A stretch of DNA of 64,000 bases from CALAED01 sp036378315 (GTDB taxonomy: Bacteria; Actinomycetota; Actinomycetes; Streptosporangiales; Streptosporangiaceae): NCBI GenBank assembly GCA_036378315.1, contig DASUWU010000087.1:1-64000 (forward strand), given 5' to 3'. The notes under the pieces were generated by a model. It had not been told where the DNA came from. It worked only from the letters and a program-made list of their open reading frames with translations, and made no database searches. The position numbers and the translations under genes were made by a program. Positions 16,315 through 24,029 of this stretch are shown piece by piece. Every line of letters starts with the position of its first letter. Position 1 is the first letter of the stretch.

Positions 16315-16947
16315 GTGAGTGACCGAGAGAGGCAAGAGACCTTGATCCGTACGCTGATTTGTGAAGACGTGCGTCTGCTCCGGGCTGGGCTGGTCGCGCT
16401 CCTTTCCCGCCCGTCCGACATAGAAATCATCGCGCAGCTGCAAAGCAGTGACCTCATCGAACCCGTCGCCCGGGTGCTGCGGCCCGACGTCGCCGTGGTC
16501 GACATCGATATGTCCGGCAGCCCGACCGCATTGGCGCGGCTGCGCGACGCACTGCCCAACTGTCGTATCGTGGCGCTGTTCGACCGCATCGGGCACCGTT
16601 CTGAATTGCGTTCGGCGGCCCGGCTCGCACAGGGCCTGATCCGAAAGACCGCGCCGCCGGATCTCATCATCACCGCGCTTCGCAGGGTGGCCGGCGGGCA
16701 GCGGGTCATCGATCCCACGCTCGGCTACGAATCGTCTCGCATGCTGGGAAGCCCGCTCACGCCGCGGGAGGTCGACGTGCTGCGGATCGCCGCCGAGGGC
16801 AACTCGACAGCCGAGATCGCCGGGCTGCTCGGGCTGTCTCCGGGAACGGTGCGCAACCACATCTCGAGCGCCATCACGAAGACCGGCACGCGTAACCGTA
16901 TCGACGCCATTCGGATCGCCGACGAGGAGGGGTGGTTGATACCCTGA
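16315..16947 (+). CDS. NarL/FixJ-type response regulator, RamR-like (first of a tandem pair)
   Basis: Regulator of 210 residues. The receiver domain begins IRTLICEDVRLLRAGLVALL, with a candidate phospho-acceptor Asp in VAVVDIDMSG and a conserved Lys in GLIRKTAPP; the usual Thr/Ser switch position reads VALFD. The C-terminal LuxR-type helix-turn-helix shows LTPREVDVLRIAAEG and LLGLSPGTVRNHI, ending ADEEGWLIP. Start GTG 16315; upstream bases are AT-rich. No sensor kinase gene is adjacent. It shares the C-terminal signature TGxRNRxDAxRIADEEGWL with the next gene and is probably its duplicate. Proximity to a RamC-like gene recalls the ramR-ramCSAB arrangement of streptomycetes (inference). Confidence 0.87.
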   Translation: MSDRERQETLIRTLICEDVRLLRAGLVALLSRPSDIEIIAQLQSSDLIEPVARVLRPDVAVVDIDMSGSPTALARLRDALPNCRIVALFDRIGHRSELRSAARLAQGLIRKTAPPDLIITALRRVAGGQRVIDPTLGYESSRMLGSPLTPREVDVLRIAAEGNSTAEIAGLLGLSPGTVRNHISSAITKTGTRNRIDAIRIADEEGWLIP

Positions 16948-16965
16948 GAACAACGACTGTTAAAG

Positions 16966-16997
16966 TACGTTGGGCGGGCGATTGCCTACCTAACGTA
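16966..16997. promoter_or_regulatory. Long dyad between the two response-regulator genes
   Basis: TACGTT...AACGTA arms enclose GGGCGGGC-GATT-GCCTACCT, giving 14-bp arms with three mismatches around a GATT centre, 18 bp after the stop of the first regulator gene. It could be an attenuator or terminator for the first gene, or an autoregulatory operator for the second. Confidence 0.45.
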
Positions 16998-17039
16998 ATA
17001 TCATGAACCTATCCTTTCGGCGAAGGTTTAGGGACTAAT

Positions 17040-17069
17040 TTGACGATCTGTCCAAGCGTTGTGTTAACT
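17040..17069 (+). promoter_or_regulatory. Possible promoter for the second response regulator
   Basis: TTGACG (17040-17045) and TTAACT (17064-17069) are separated by 18 bp, about 95 bp upstream of the ATG at 17164, in an AT-rich stretch. Sequence match only. Confidence 0.3.
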
Positions 17070-17163
17070 AGAAACATAAGCGGGCGCGTGCAGGTGATAT
17101 CGAAGTACCGCGGGGTATGTGTCCCCGCGGGAATGGCTGGTGGCCCTGGCACAGGAGACGGGG

Positions 17164-17784
17164 ATGGGTAGCGCTGCTTCGATACGCATCTTGGTTGCCG
17201 AAGAGATGCCGCTTCTCCGCGGCGGGCTGGTGGCGCTGCTTTCCCACGAGGCCGACTTCGATGTCGTCGCGGAAGTGGAGCGCGGCGACCAGATCGTACC
17301 GGCCGCGCTCGGTGAGCTCCCCGACGTCGCACTCATCGACGGCCACCTGCCGGGGACCGACGGCTTCACCGCGGCCCGCCAGCTCGCCGACCGGGTTCCC
17401 CACTGCCACACCCTGATCATGGCCGCCCAGCCGCGAGCCGGCGACCTGCGGCGGGCGGTGGCGGCCCGCGCGTACGGGCTGATCCTGCACGAGACGCCGC
17501 CGAAGAACATCGCCAACGCCATCCGTCAGGTAGCCAGAGGCCAGCGCGTGGTCGATGCCGAACTCGCGTTCGCCGCGCTCGACGTCCCGGAGACCCCGCT
17601 CACACCGCGCGAGCTCGAGGTGCTCCGCATGGCCGCCCGCGGCGCCCCGCCCGACGACATCGCCGACGACCTGTGCCTGACCGTCGGCACCGTCCGCAAC
17701 CACCTCACCCGGATCGTCAACAAGACCGGCGCGCGCAACCGGGTCGACGCCGTCCGGATCGCCGACGAGGAGGGCTGGCTCTGA
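17164..17784 (+). CDS. NarL/FixJ-type response regulator with atypical receiver, RamR-like (second of the pair)
   Basis: Regulator of 206 residues from ATG 17164 (MGSAASIRIL), with AGGAGA about six bases upstream; an in-frame GTG at 17119 would add 15 residues. The receiver contains the acidic pair in LVAEEMPLL and the candidate phospho-Asp in VALIDGHLPGTDG, but the conserved lysine before the PP motif is His (GLILHETPP) and the Thr position is Met/Ala (LIMAAQ). That may mean phosphorylation-independent action. The LuxR-type domain shows LTPRELEVLRMAARG and LCLTVGTVRNHL. It converges on the RamC/LanKC-like gene 80 bp away, making that gene or the adjacent secreted protein a plausible target. 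Confidence 0.87.
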   Translation: MGSAASIRILVAEEMPLLRGGLVALLSHEADFDVVAEVERGDQIVPAALGELPDVALIDGHLPGTDGFTAARQLADRVPHCHTLIMAAQPRAGDLRRAVAARAYGLILHETPPKNIANAIRQVARGQRVVDAELAFAALDVPETPLTPRELEVLRMAARGAPPDDIADDLCLTVGTVRNHLTRIVNKTGARNRVDAVRIADEEGWL

Positions 17785-17864
17785 CGGAGCGGCCGCTCTG
17801 ACAGAGGGAGGGCCACGGTCCTGATCCGTCATGGTCACCGGCTTGGCGGAGACGGGAGATCCGA

Positions 17865-19964
17865 TCAGGTCCCGGTCGCGCGGTGGCCGGGTTCGAGCAG
17901 CGGCAGCGCGACCGGTTCGTGGTGCAGCGCCGCGCCGAGCGCGAGCAGCACGCCCGCCGTGCCTGAGGCGAGGTCCATCGAGAGCCGATCCAGGCGGTCG
18001 CCGGGGAAGGCGAGATGTCCCCGGTACGACACCGCGTGCCAGGCCAGGTTGCGGATGTGCAGCGCCACATCGGCATCGGCGAAGGCACGACCCGGCTGGT
18101 AGCGCCCGGCCAGGGAGACGAGGATCCCGGCGCGTCCGTTGAACAGTCCCGACCTGGGCACGAAAGGGGCCCGCAGCCCGAGCCTGATCGCCGCGCTCGC
18201 CGCCCGGAACCGTTCGTCCATCCGGTGCGTGAGGTACTCGTCCAGGACGACCGCGATGCCCGCGGCGCCCCGGCCGAGAGAGGCGGCCGTGCCCCGGCCG
18301 CGGTCCAGGCGGAGCGCACCGTCCGGCCCGGTCGCGTACCCGCGGAGGTCCCTGGCGAGCGCGTCGGCGGCGCGGTCCAGCCACGCCGGGTCGCCGGTGT
18401 CCTCGAACATCCGGATGAACAGCAGGGCGGGGCCGGACGCGCCGTCGAACAGTCCGGCGTGCGACCCGCCGGCCTCATCGCTCGCCGCCACCTCGTCCTG
18501 GTCACCGAGCCGGTCGGCCACGATGTCGGCGGCTCGCACCGCCGCGTCGTACAGGGTGGGCTCGCCGGCCTGGCGGCCGAAATGGCGCAGGTTGAGCGCG
18601 ATCCCGGCGAGGCCGCCGCCCAGGTCGATGCCGAGGCGCTCCCAGCCCGTCCCCATGCACTGCTCGATGAGCTTCAGCGCCTCGTCGCGGCGACAAAGGT
18701 GGTCCAGCACGTACGCGACGCCGTGCAGGCCGTCGTAGAACCCCAACCGGCCGTCCTCGGGATGGCAGCGGAGGGCCCGCCTGGCCAGCCACGCCTCGTA
18801 TTCCGGGTAGCGGCCGGCGCCCGCCGCGTCGAGCGCGTAGAGCACCCCGGCCGCGCCGTGGGCGATGGCGAGCGCGCCGGCGCCGGAGAGCTCGATGTCC
18901 GCGGGGAAGAGCCGGTCATCGTGGGTCGGCGTGGCGCTGGCCAGGATGGCCGCGGTCAGCCCGGCGCGGGCCCGCTCCCAGCCGGCCGGCCCCGGCTCCA
19001 GGACAGGATGCGCGGCGTCTCCCGCCGCTCCCCCGCGGCGGGCCGGCCCGATCTCCGCGACCGCCGCGTCCAGGAAGCCGCGGGGCACGGGGAAGTGCGC
19101 GGCGATGATCTCGGCGAGATGGGCGGTCTTGTCCGGCCACCCCATCACCATGGCGGTAAGCGGGAGGAACAGGGCCAGCCGCAGGCAGGCCAGCGCGTAC
19201 CTGTCCAGGTCGAACCCGGACCGGCCGGGCGGGGCGGCGAAGCCGGGATCGGCCCGACCCTGGACGCCCGCAGCTCCGATGCCCGCAGCTCCGACGCGCG
19301 CGGCGGCCGCGAAGTCGACCAGCGCCACGGTGCCGTCCGGCCTGATGAGGATGGTGCTTGGGCTCAGGCTCCCGAGCGCCACGCCCCGCCGGTGGACCTG
19401 GGCGACCGCCGCCGCGACCCGTTCGTACACGCGCAACGCCCACGCGGTGTACGCCACCGCCCGTTCGGCGCCGGCCGCCGGCTCGCTCGCCGGCGCCGCG
19501 ACCGGGTCGCGAAGCGGGTGGCGCTCGCGCAGCAGCCGGTCCAGCGGCGTCCCTTCGACGCGGTCCTGGACGAGGTAGGTGCGCCGGCCGATGGCGAAAT
19601 AGCCGCGTACGGACGGCACCGCGGGCACGCCGGCCAGTAGCTCCATGATCGACCGTTCATGGGCCAGCCGGGTGACCCCGTCGGCCCCGGCCCTGGCGGG
19701 CTGGCACCGCCTGGCCTCCTTCAGCACGACGGCCTCGCCGCTCAGCGGGTCCTGGGCGGCGTAGACCACGCGGCCCGGCGAGACGTGCAGCACCCGCCGC
19801 ACCAGGAACCGCGGCTCCGCCGCGGAGCGGGTGGCCGGGACGGCCCTGACCGAGGAGCGCGGCACGGGGACGGCGGGGACCCACGTCCTCGGTGGCGGGG
19901 AGGTGCACTGGGTCGGGCGATCCGGCGTGCCGGCAAGGCAGTACTGCTCGTCCCGCATGTCCAC
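17865..19964 (-). CDS. Degenerate RamC/LanKC-like protein: pseudokinase plus LanC-like cyclase domain, lyase domain missing
   Basis: Protein of 699 residues; class III lanthipeptide synthetases are usually 850-950 with lyase, kinase and cyclase domains in order. The extreme N terminus, MDMRDEQYCLAGTPD, resembles the start of LanKC proteins, but the kinase fold begins by residue 52 (PRFLVRRVLHVSPG; Lys82 in VVLKEARR). About 170-200 residues of lyase domain are therefore absent. The catalytic loop reads HRRGVALGSLSPSTILI where active members have GDLSPNN, so the Asp is Ser199 and the Asn is Thr204. The metal Asp remains (VDFAAA, Asp217). The C-terminal 370 residues form an alpha/alpha toroid with GFYDGLHG, GLFDGASGPA and GLFNGRAGI repeats and no zinc ligands, as in class III cyclases. 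No precursor peptide or exporter gene is adjacent. Likely a scaffold, regulatory or decayed homologue. Confidence 0.75.
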   Translation of the reverse strand: MDMRDEQYCLAGTPDRPTQCTSPPPRTWVPAVPVPRSSVRAVPATRSAAEPRFLVRRVLHVSPGRVVYAAQDPLSGEAVVLKEARRCQPARAGADGVTRLAHERSIMELLAGVPAVPSVRGYFAIGRRTYLVQDRVEGTPLDRLLRERHPLRDPVAAPASEPAAGAERAVAYTAWALRVYERVAAAVAQVHRRGVALGSLSPSTILIRPDGTVALVDFAAAARVGAAGIGAAGVQGRADPGFAAPPGRSGFDLDRYALACLRLALFLPLTAMVMGWPDKTAHLAEIIAAHFPVPRGFLDAAVAEIGPARRGGAAGDAAHPVLEPGPAGWERARAGLTAAILASATPTHDDRLFPADIELSGAGALAIAHGAAGVLYALDAAGAGRYPEYEAWLARRALRCHPEDGRLGFYDGLHGVAYVLDHLCRRDEALKLIEQCMGTGWERLGIDLGGGLAGIALNLRHFGRQAGEPTLYDAAVRAADIVADRLGDQDEVAASDEAGGSHAGLFDGASGPALLFIRMFEDTGDPAWLDRAADALARDLRGYATGPDGALRLDRGRGTAASLGRGAAGIAVVLDEYLTHRMDERFRAASAAIRLGLRAPFVPRSGLFNGRAGILVSLAGRYQPGRAFADADVALHIRNLAWHAVSYRGHLAFPGDRLDRLSMDLASGTAGVLLALGAALHHEPVALPLLEPGHRATGT

Positions 19965-20336
19965 GAGGCGTCCTCTGAGGTCGGGTCGCCGGCTGGGATC
20001 GCCCGGGTAGGAAGCGGGCCTCCCCGGTGAAGGTGGGGTGCGACCTCCGGCGCTGGGCTGACAGACCGAGCCTTACAAGGAGAGTCAAGTGGCTCTAGTG
20101 ACTGGGTTCATCATCTCGCCGTGAATCCGTCATGGTGTCGATGATGAGTTCGTCATGCCTCCCATGAGGCGGACCCGTGACAGTGTGCCGCTGACCAGCG
20201 CTGGTCGGATTGACCACAGGTGTCATGTATCGCCCGCGCGGCGTGCCGGTCGTGCCCGCGGCTCGGCGGGCATGACAAGGGCCTCGGCGGGCATGACAAG
20301 GGGCCTCGGCGCGTTTCCGTGGCCGGCCGAGCCGCC
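19965..20336. other. Intergenic region upstream of the LanKC-like gene and downstream of livF
   Basis: 372 bp without a supported gene. It should contain the LanKC-like promoter and any liv terminator. It holds the tandem repeat at 20262-20304 and an isolated AAGGAGAG followed by a 12-codon GTG frame (20089-20124), too short to call. No lanthipeptide precursor (leader plus Ser/Cys core) is visible on either strand. Confidence 0.55.
20262..20304. repeat. Two-copy 21/22-bp tandem repeat downstream of livF
   Basis: The unit CTCGGCGGGCATGACAAGG plus GC or GGC occurs twice in tandem (20262-20282, 20283-20304), with the start of a third copy following. It is non-coding as far as can be seen and lies just after the leftward liv operon. 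Confidence 0.75.
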
Positions 20337-21134
20337 TCAGCCGCCCTGCGCCGACCCGTCCCGCGGCGCCCCGTCTTGCGCCGACCCGTCCTGGACCGAC
20401 CCGTCCTGGCCAGGATCCGCCGCGGTCTGCGCGCCCAGATAGCTGGCGATGAGCAGGCCCCGGTCGCGGCGCAGCTCCTCGGCCGGCCGGTGCACGACGA
20501 TCTGTCCGTGCGCGAGCACGTACCCGCGGTCGGCGAACCGCAGCGCGAGCTGGACCTGCTGTTCGACGAGCAGCACGCCGCACCCGGAGTCGGCCGCGTA
20601 CCGCTGGACGACGGGGAGCAGCCCCTCGACGATGACCGGCGCCAGGCCGAGGGTGAGCTCGTCGAGCAGCAGCAGCCTCGGACGTCTGGCGAGCGCGCGG
20701 CCCACCGCGAGCATCTGCTGCTCGCCGCCGGACAGCAGCCCTGCCCGCCGCCCGCGCAGCTCGCGCAGCAGGGGGAAGTACTCGAAGGCCAGTTCCTGGT
20801 CCAGCCGTTCCCTGGGATGGCCGAGCCGGAAGTGCTCGGCGACCGTCAACCCGAAGAAGATGCCGCGCCCCTCGGGCACGTGCGCGATCCCCCGGCGGGC
20901 GCGGGCGCTCGGCGAGACGGACGCCAGATCGGCGCCGTCGAACTCGACCCGACCGGTCATCGGGTGCACGATGCCGGAGACCGTCCTGAGCGTCGTCGTC
21001 TTGCCCGCCCCGTTGGCTCCGAGCAACGCGACGACCTCGCCCGCGCCGACGGTCAGGTCGAGGTCGCGGACCACGGGCGCCTGATCGTAGCCCGCCGTCA
21101 GGCCCGCCAGCTCCAGCACGGCGGTACCGCTCAT
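20337..21134 (-). CDS. livF: Branched-chain amino-acid-type ABC transporter ATPase LivF
   Basis: Cytoplasmic ATPase of 265 residues energising a HAAT-family importer. Walker A is LLGANGAGKTTTLRT, followed by HVPEGRGIFFGLTV (typical of LivF), signature LLSGGEQQMLAVGRAL and Walker B RLLLLDELTLGLAP. Start ATG 21134 overlaps the livG stop by ATGA. The last 25 residues are a low-complexity repeat of QDGS-type units encoded by short tandem DNA repeats (about 20340-20410), absent from normal LivF and probably disordered. It is the last gene of the leftward operon livK-livHM-livG-livF. Confidence 0.93.
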   Translation of the reverse strand: MSGTAVLELAGLTAGYDQAPVVRDLDLTVGAGEVVALLGANGAGKTTTLRTVSGIVHPMTGRVEFDGADLASVSPSARARRGIAHVPEGRGIFFGLTVAEHFRLGHPRERLDQELAFEYFPLLRELRGRRAGLLSGGEQQMLAVGRALARRPRLLLLDELTLGLAPVIVEGLLPVVQRYAADSGCGVLLVEQQVQLALRFADRGYVLAHGQIVVHRPAEELRRDRGLLIASYLGAQTAADPGQDGSVQDGSAQDGAPRDGSAQGG

Positions 21135-21925
21135 GGCGTTCCCTCCACAACCTCGGCGGCGGCGCTGCCCAGGTACGCCGCCACCACCTCCGGGTCGCCC
21201 CGCACCACGTCGGGCGGGCCCTGCGCGATGACCTGGCCGAAGTTGAGTACCACGACATGGTCGCAGACCGACAGCACCAGGCCCATGTCGTGGTCGACGA
21301 GCAGCGTCGCGGTGCCGGCGTCGACCACCGCGCGCAGGTGCCGGCCCAGGTCGGCGCTCTCGGTGACGTCGAGGCCGGCCGCCGGCTCGTCGAGGCACAG
21401 CAGGCGCGGCCGCGCGGCCAGCGCCCTGGCCACGCCGACGAGCTTGCGCTTGCCCTGGGGCAGGTCGGTGGCGAGCCGGTCGGCGTCGGCGGTGAGGCCG
21501 AGCAGCTCCAGCGCATCGTCGATCGCCGGCGTCGCGGCCGCCGGGATCGCCCCGGTGCCCCCCTCCGCCGGCCTGCGCCGCCTGATCGCGGCCCAGAGCC
21601 GCCCGTGCCCGGTGGCGACCGCGAGGTTCTCCCGTACGGTGAGGTCGTCGAAGAGCTCGACGCTCTGCCACGTGCGGGCGAGGCCGCGGCGGGCGCGGAC
21701 GTGCGGCGGCGCCGCCGACAGGTCGTGTCCGTCCAGCTCGACCCGGCCGCGGCAGCGGACGAACCCGCTGATCGCGTCGATGAACGTCGTCTTGCCCGCG
21801 CCGTTCGGGCCGATCAGCCCGACCAGCCGACCCTGGCCGACCTCCAGGTCGACCCCGGCCAGCGCCTGGACGCCGCCGAAGCTGACCGACACGCCGCCGG
21901 CCCGCAGCACCGCGCTCCCGGTCAT
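21131..21925 (-). CDS. livG: Branched-chain amino-acid-type ABC transporter ATPase LivG
   Basis: ATPase of 264 residues. Walker A is LIGPNGAGKTTFIDAISGF, then RGLARTWQSVELFDDLTVREN (LivG-type Q-loop region), the signature-like LPQGKRKLVGVARALA (the serine of LSGG is replaced, as in many LivG), and Walker B RLLCLDEPAAGLD with LLVDHDMGLV. Start ATG 21925 overlaps the permease stop and its stop overlaps livF, both as ATGA, so all three are translationally coupled. Imports an amino acid or related small carboxylate together with LivHM and LivK; the solute is unknown. Confidence 0.93.
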   Translation of the reverse strand: MTGSAVLRAGGVSVSFGGVQALAGVDLEVGQGRLVGLIGPNGAGKTTFIDAISGFVRCRGRVELDGHDLSAAPPHVRARRGLARTWQSVELFDDLTVRENLAVATGHGRLWAAIRRRRPAEGGTGAIPAAATPAIDDALELLGLTADADRLATDLPQGKRKLVGVARALAARPRLLCLDEPAAGLDVTESADLGRHLRAVVDAGTATLLVDHDMGLVLSVCDHVVVLNFGQVIAQGPPDVVRGDPEVVAAYLGSAAAEVVEGTP

Positions 21926-23985
21926 CGCCGCACCTCCGACGCCTCGGAGGCCGCCGAGCCCGTCGAACCCGTCGAACCCGTCGGCGGCCCGGAACCCTTC
22001 GAACCCGCCGCGACCGTTCCCTGGGCCGCGGCCCGACCGGCCGGCGCCGCCTCCTCGTCCCGGGCGGCGCGTCTGCGCTGCCGGCGCGCGTAACCGGCGC
22101 CGGCGACGCCCTCGGGATGGAGCCGGAGGGTGAGGATCAGCGCGAGCCCGCCGACGAGCAGAGCCCAGTTGCCGGAGATCCCGAACCACTTCTCCAGCGC
22201 GTGCGGGAACAGCGCCTCCGTCGAGATCATCCCGGCGAAGACCGCGCCGGACACCATGGTGATGCCGCCGATATACGCGAACGCGATCAGGCCGAGCGCC
22301 ATCAGCGCGCTGAAGCGGGTGGCGCTCACCGATCCGAAGTTGTAGCCGTACAGCACCCCGGCGATCCCGGCGATGGCCGAGCTGAGCGCGAAGGCGGTCA
22401 GCTTCACGTTGCGCACGTGCACGCCGGCCGCTGCCGCCGCGCGCTCGTTGGCCCGCACCGCGATCATCCGCCGGCCGAGGCCGGTGCGGCGCAGGTTCGC
22501 CACGAACACCCCGACCGCGACCGTCACCACGAGCACGACGAAGCCGAAGACGGGGCTCGGCGGGTTGCCGTCGACCCCCTTGAACGCGGCGGTCGGCCCC
22601 AGGTTGAGGCCGAACAGCCTCGGCGCGGACACCGGCGAGCCCCCTGACCCGCCGCCCCACGTGGAGTTGACGAAGATGAACTGTTCCATGGCGACGGCGG
22701 CCGCGAGCGTCACCACGGCCAGGCTGACACCCCGCACGCGCAGCGCCGAAACCCCCGTGAGGACGCCGAGCAGCGTCGCGACCGCCACCGCGATCAGGGG
22801 GCCCAGCGGGAACCCGACGCCCGCGTCGGTCAGCATGTGCGACAGCGCGAAGCCGGCCACGCCGGACAGCGCGAGCTGCACCAGCGACAGCTGGCCCACG
22901 TACCCGGTGATCACGATGTACGACATCACGATGATCGCGCCGATGAGCGAGTTGGTCAGCGCCTGCCGGAAGTCGTACGGGAAGACGATCAGCGCCGTGG
23001 CGCAGACCACCGCGGCGATCAAGGCGGTGCGCAGCAGCCGCTCGGGCACCGGCACGACCGGCAGCCGCTTTTCGATCAGCTCGCCGCGGCCGGGCAGGCC
23101 GGCGCCCCGCCAGAACATCGCGACGACGATGATCACGAACACCAGCAACTGCTGCATGCCCGGCAGCGCGACGCCGTGGTCGGTCGGGAACCAGCTCTGC
23201 GTGGAGGCGTAGTACATCAGCGACTGCGCCATCCCGATGAGCAGCCCCGCCGCGCACGCGATGCCGAACGAGGTGAAGCGGGCGAACAGCGCGGCGCCCA
23301 GCGCCGGCACGATCTGCAGCGGCAGCGTCGTCGAGTCGAGCTGGATGAGCGGCGCGGCCAGCACGCCCAGCAGCCCCGCCACGAGGCTCGCCAGCACCGT
23401 GTTGGACAGCGACAGCAGGTTGGGCGAGAGCCCGGCGAGCATGGCCGCGCCCTCGTTCTCCGCGGCCGCGCGGGTGGCGAGACCGAACCGGCTCCACCGG
23501 TAGGCCGCCGCGAGCACCACGGCGATGGCGACGACCAGCCCGGCCAGGATGAACCTGTTCACCGGGACGGTGGCGCCCAACACCGAGACCGTACGGTCGG
23601 GCAGGATCGACGGCTCCGGCTTGGCGGCCGTGCCGAAGCCGAGCACCATCGCCGCCTGCGCGGTCAGCAGGACGCCGAGCGAGGCGGCCAGCTTCGCCAG
23701 CGGCGAGGCCGTCCGCAGCGGCCGGAACGCCACCAGTTCGGTGAGCACCCCGGCCAGGACGGCGGCGAGCAGCGCCACCACCATCGCCGGGGCGGATCCC
23801 AGCGTGACGTGGAAGAAGCCGGTCTTCAACGCCCAGAAGGCGTAGCCGGCCACCATCGCCACCGCACCGGTGGCCAGGTTGATGATCCCCGACCCGCGGT
23901 ACGTCAGCACCACGCCGAGCGCGATGCCTGAGGTCAACGCGCCGGTGCCGAGGCCGAGCAGTGCGAAGAGCAGAACCACGTCCAT
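21922..23985 (-). CDS. Fused LivH-LivM ABC transporter permease
   Basis: Inner-membrane protein of 687 residues combining both permease subunits of a HAAT importer. Residues 1-290 correspond to LivH (VLTYRGSGIINLATGAVAM, GLATRAAAENEGAAMLAG). About residues 310-630 correspond to LivM (YIVITGYVGQLSLVQLALSGVAGF, RRTGLGRRMIAVRANERAA). E. coli encodes these separately at about 308 and 425 residues; fusions are known in actinobacteria. The C-terminal 60 residues are cytoplasmic, Ala/Gly/Ser-rich and end in GSTGSTGS repeats encoded by GTCGAACCC-type 9-bp repeats. Start ATG 23985, 44 bp after the livK stop. Confidence 0.92.
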   Translation of the reverse strand: MDVVLLFALLGLGTGALTSGIALGVVLTYRGSGIINLATGAVAMVAGYAFWALKTGFFHVTLGSAPAMVVALLAAVLAGVLTELVAFRPLRTASPLAKLAASLGVLLTAQAAMVLGFGTAAKPEPSILPDRTVSVLGATVPVNRFILAGLVVAIAVVLAAAYRWSRFGLATRAAAENEGAAMLAGLSPNLLSLSNTVLASLVAGLLGVLAAPLIQLDSTTLPLQIVPALGAALFARFTSFGIACAAGLLIGMAQSLMYYASTQSWFPTDHGVALPGMQQLLVFVIIVVAMFWRGAGLPGRGELIEKRLPVVPVPERLLRTALIAAVVCATALIVFPYDFRQALTNSLIGAIIVMSYIVITGYVGQLSLVQLALSGVAGFALSHMLTDAGVGFPLGPLIAVAVATLLGVLTGVSALRVRGVSLAVVTLAAAVAMEQFIFVNSTWGGGSGGSPVSAPRLFGLNLGPTAAFKGVDGNPPSPVFGFVVLVVTVAVGVFVANLRRTGLGRRMIAVRANERAAAAAGVHVRNVKLTAFALSSAIAGIAGVLYGYNFGSVSATRFSALMALGLIAFAYIGGITMVSGAVFAGMISTEALFPHALEKWFGISGNWALLVGGLALILTLRLHPEGVAGAGYARRQRRRAARDEEAAPAGRAAAQGTVAAGSKGSGPPTGSTGSTGSAASEASEVRR

Positions 23986-24029
23986 CGGGTCTCCGTTCGG
24001 TCAGCCACCCGGCAGGCCGCCGCCCGTCG

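Noticed and set aside
17787..17798. GAGCGGCCGCTC palindrome between convergent genes as a terminator
   Set aside because: Without a loop it would form only a 4-bp stem; likely chance in GC-rich DNA.
20089..20124. AAGGAGAG followed by a 12-codon GTG frame upstream of the LanKC-like gene, considered as a lanthipeptide precursor
   Set aside because: Too short, no Cys, no leader-like sequence and on the opposite strand to the synthetase-like gene.
14671..20336. A complete ram/SapB-type lanthipeptide biosynthetic cluster
   Set aside because: No RamS-like precursor, no ABC exporter pair, and the synthetase-like protein lacks the lyase domain and catalytic Asp.
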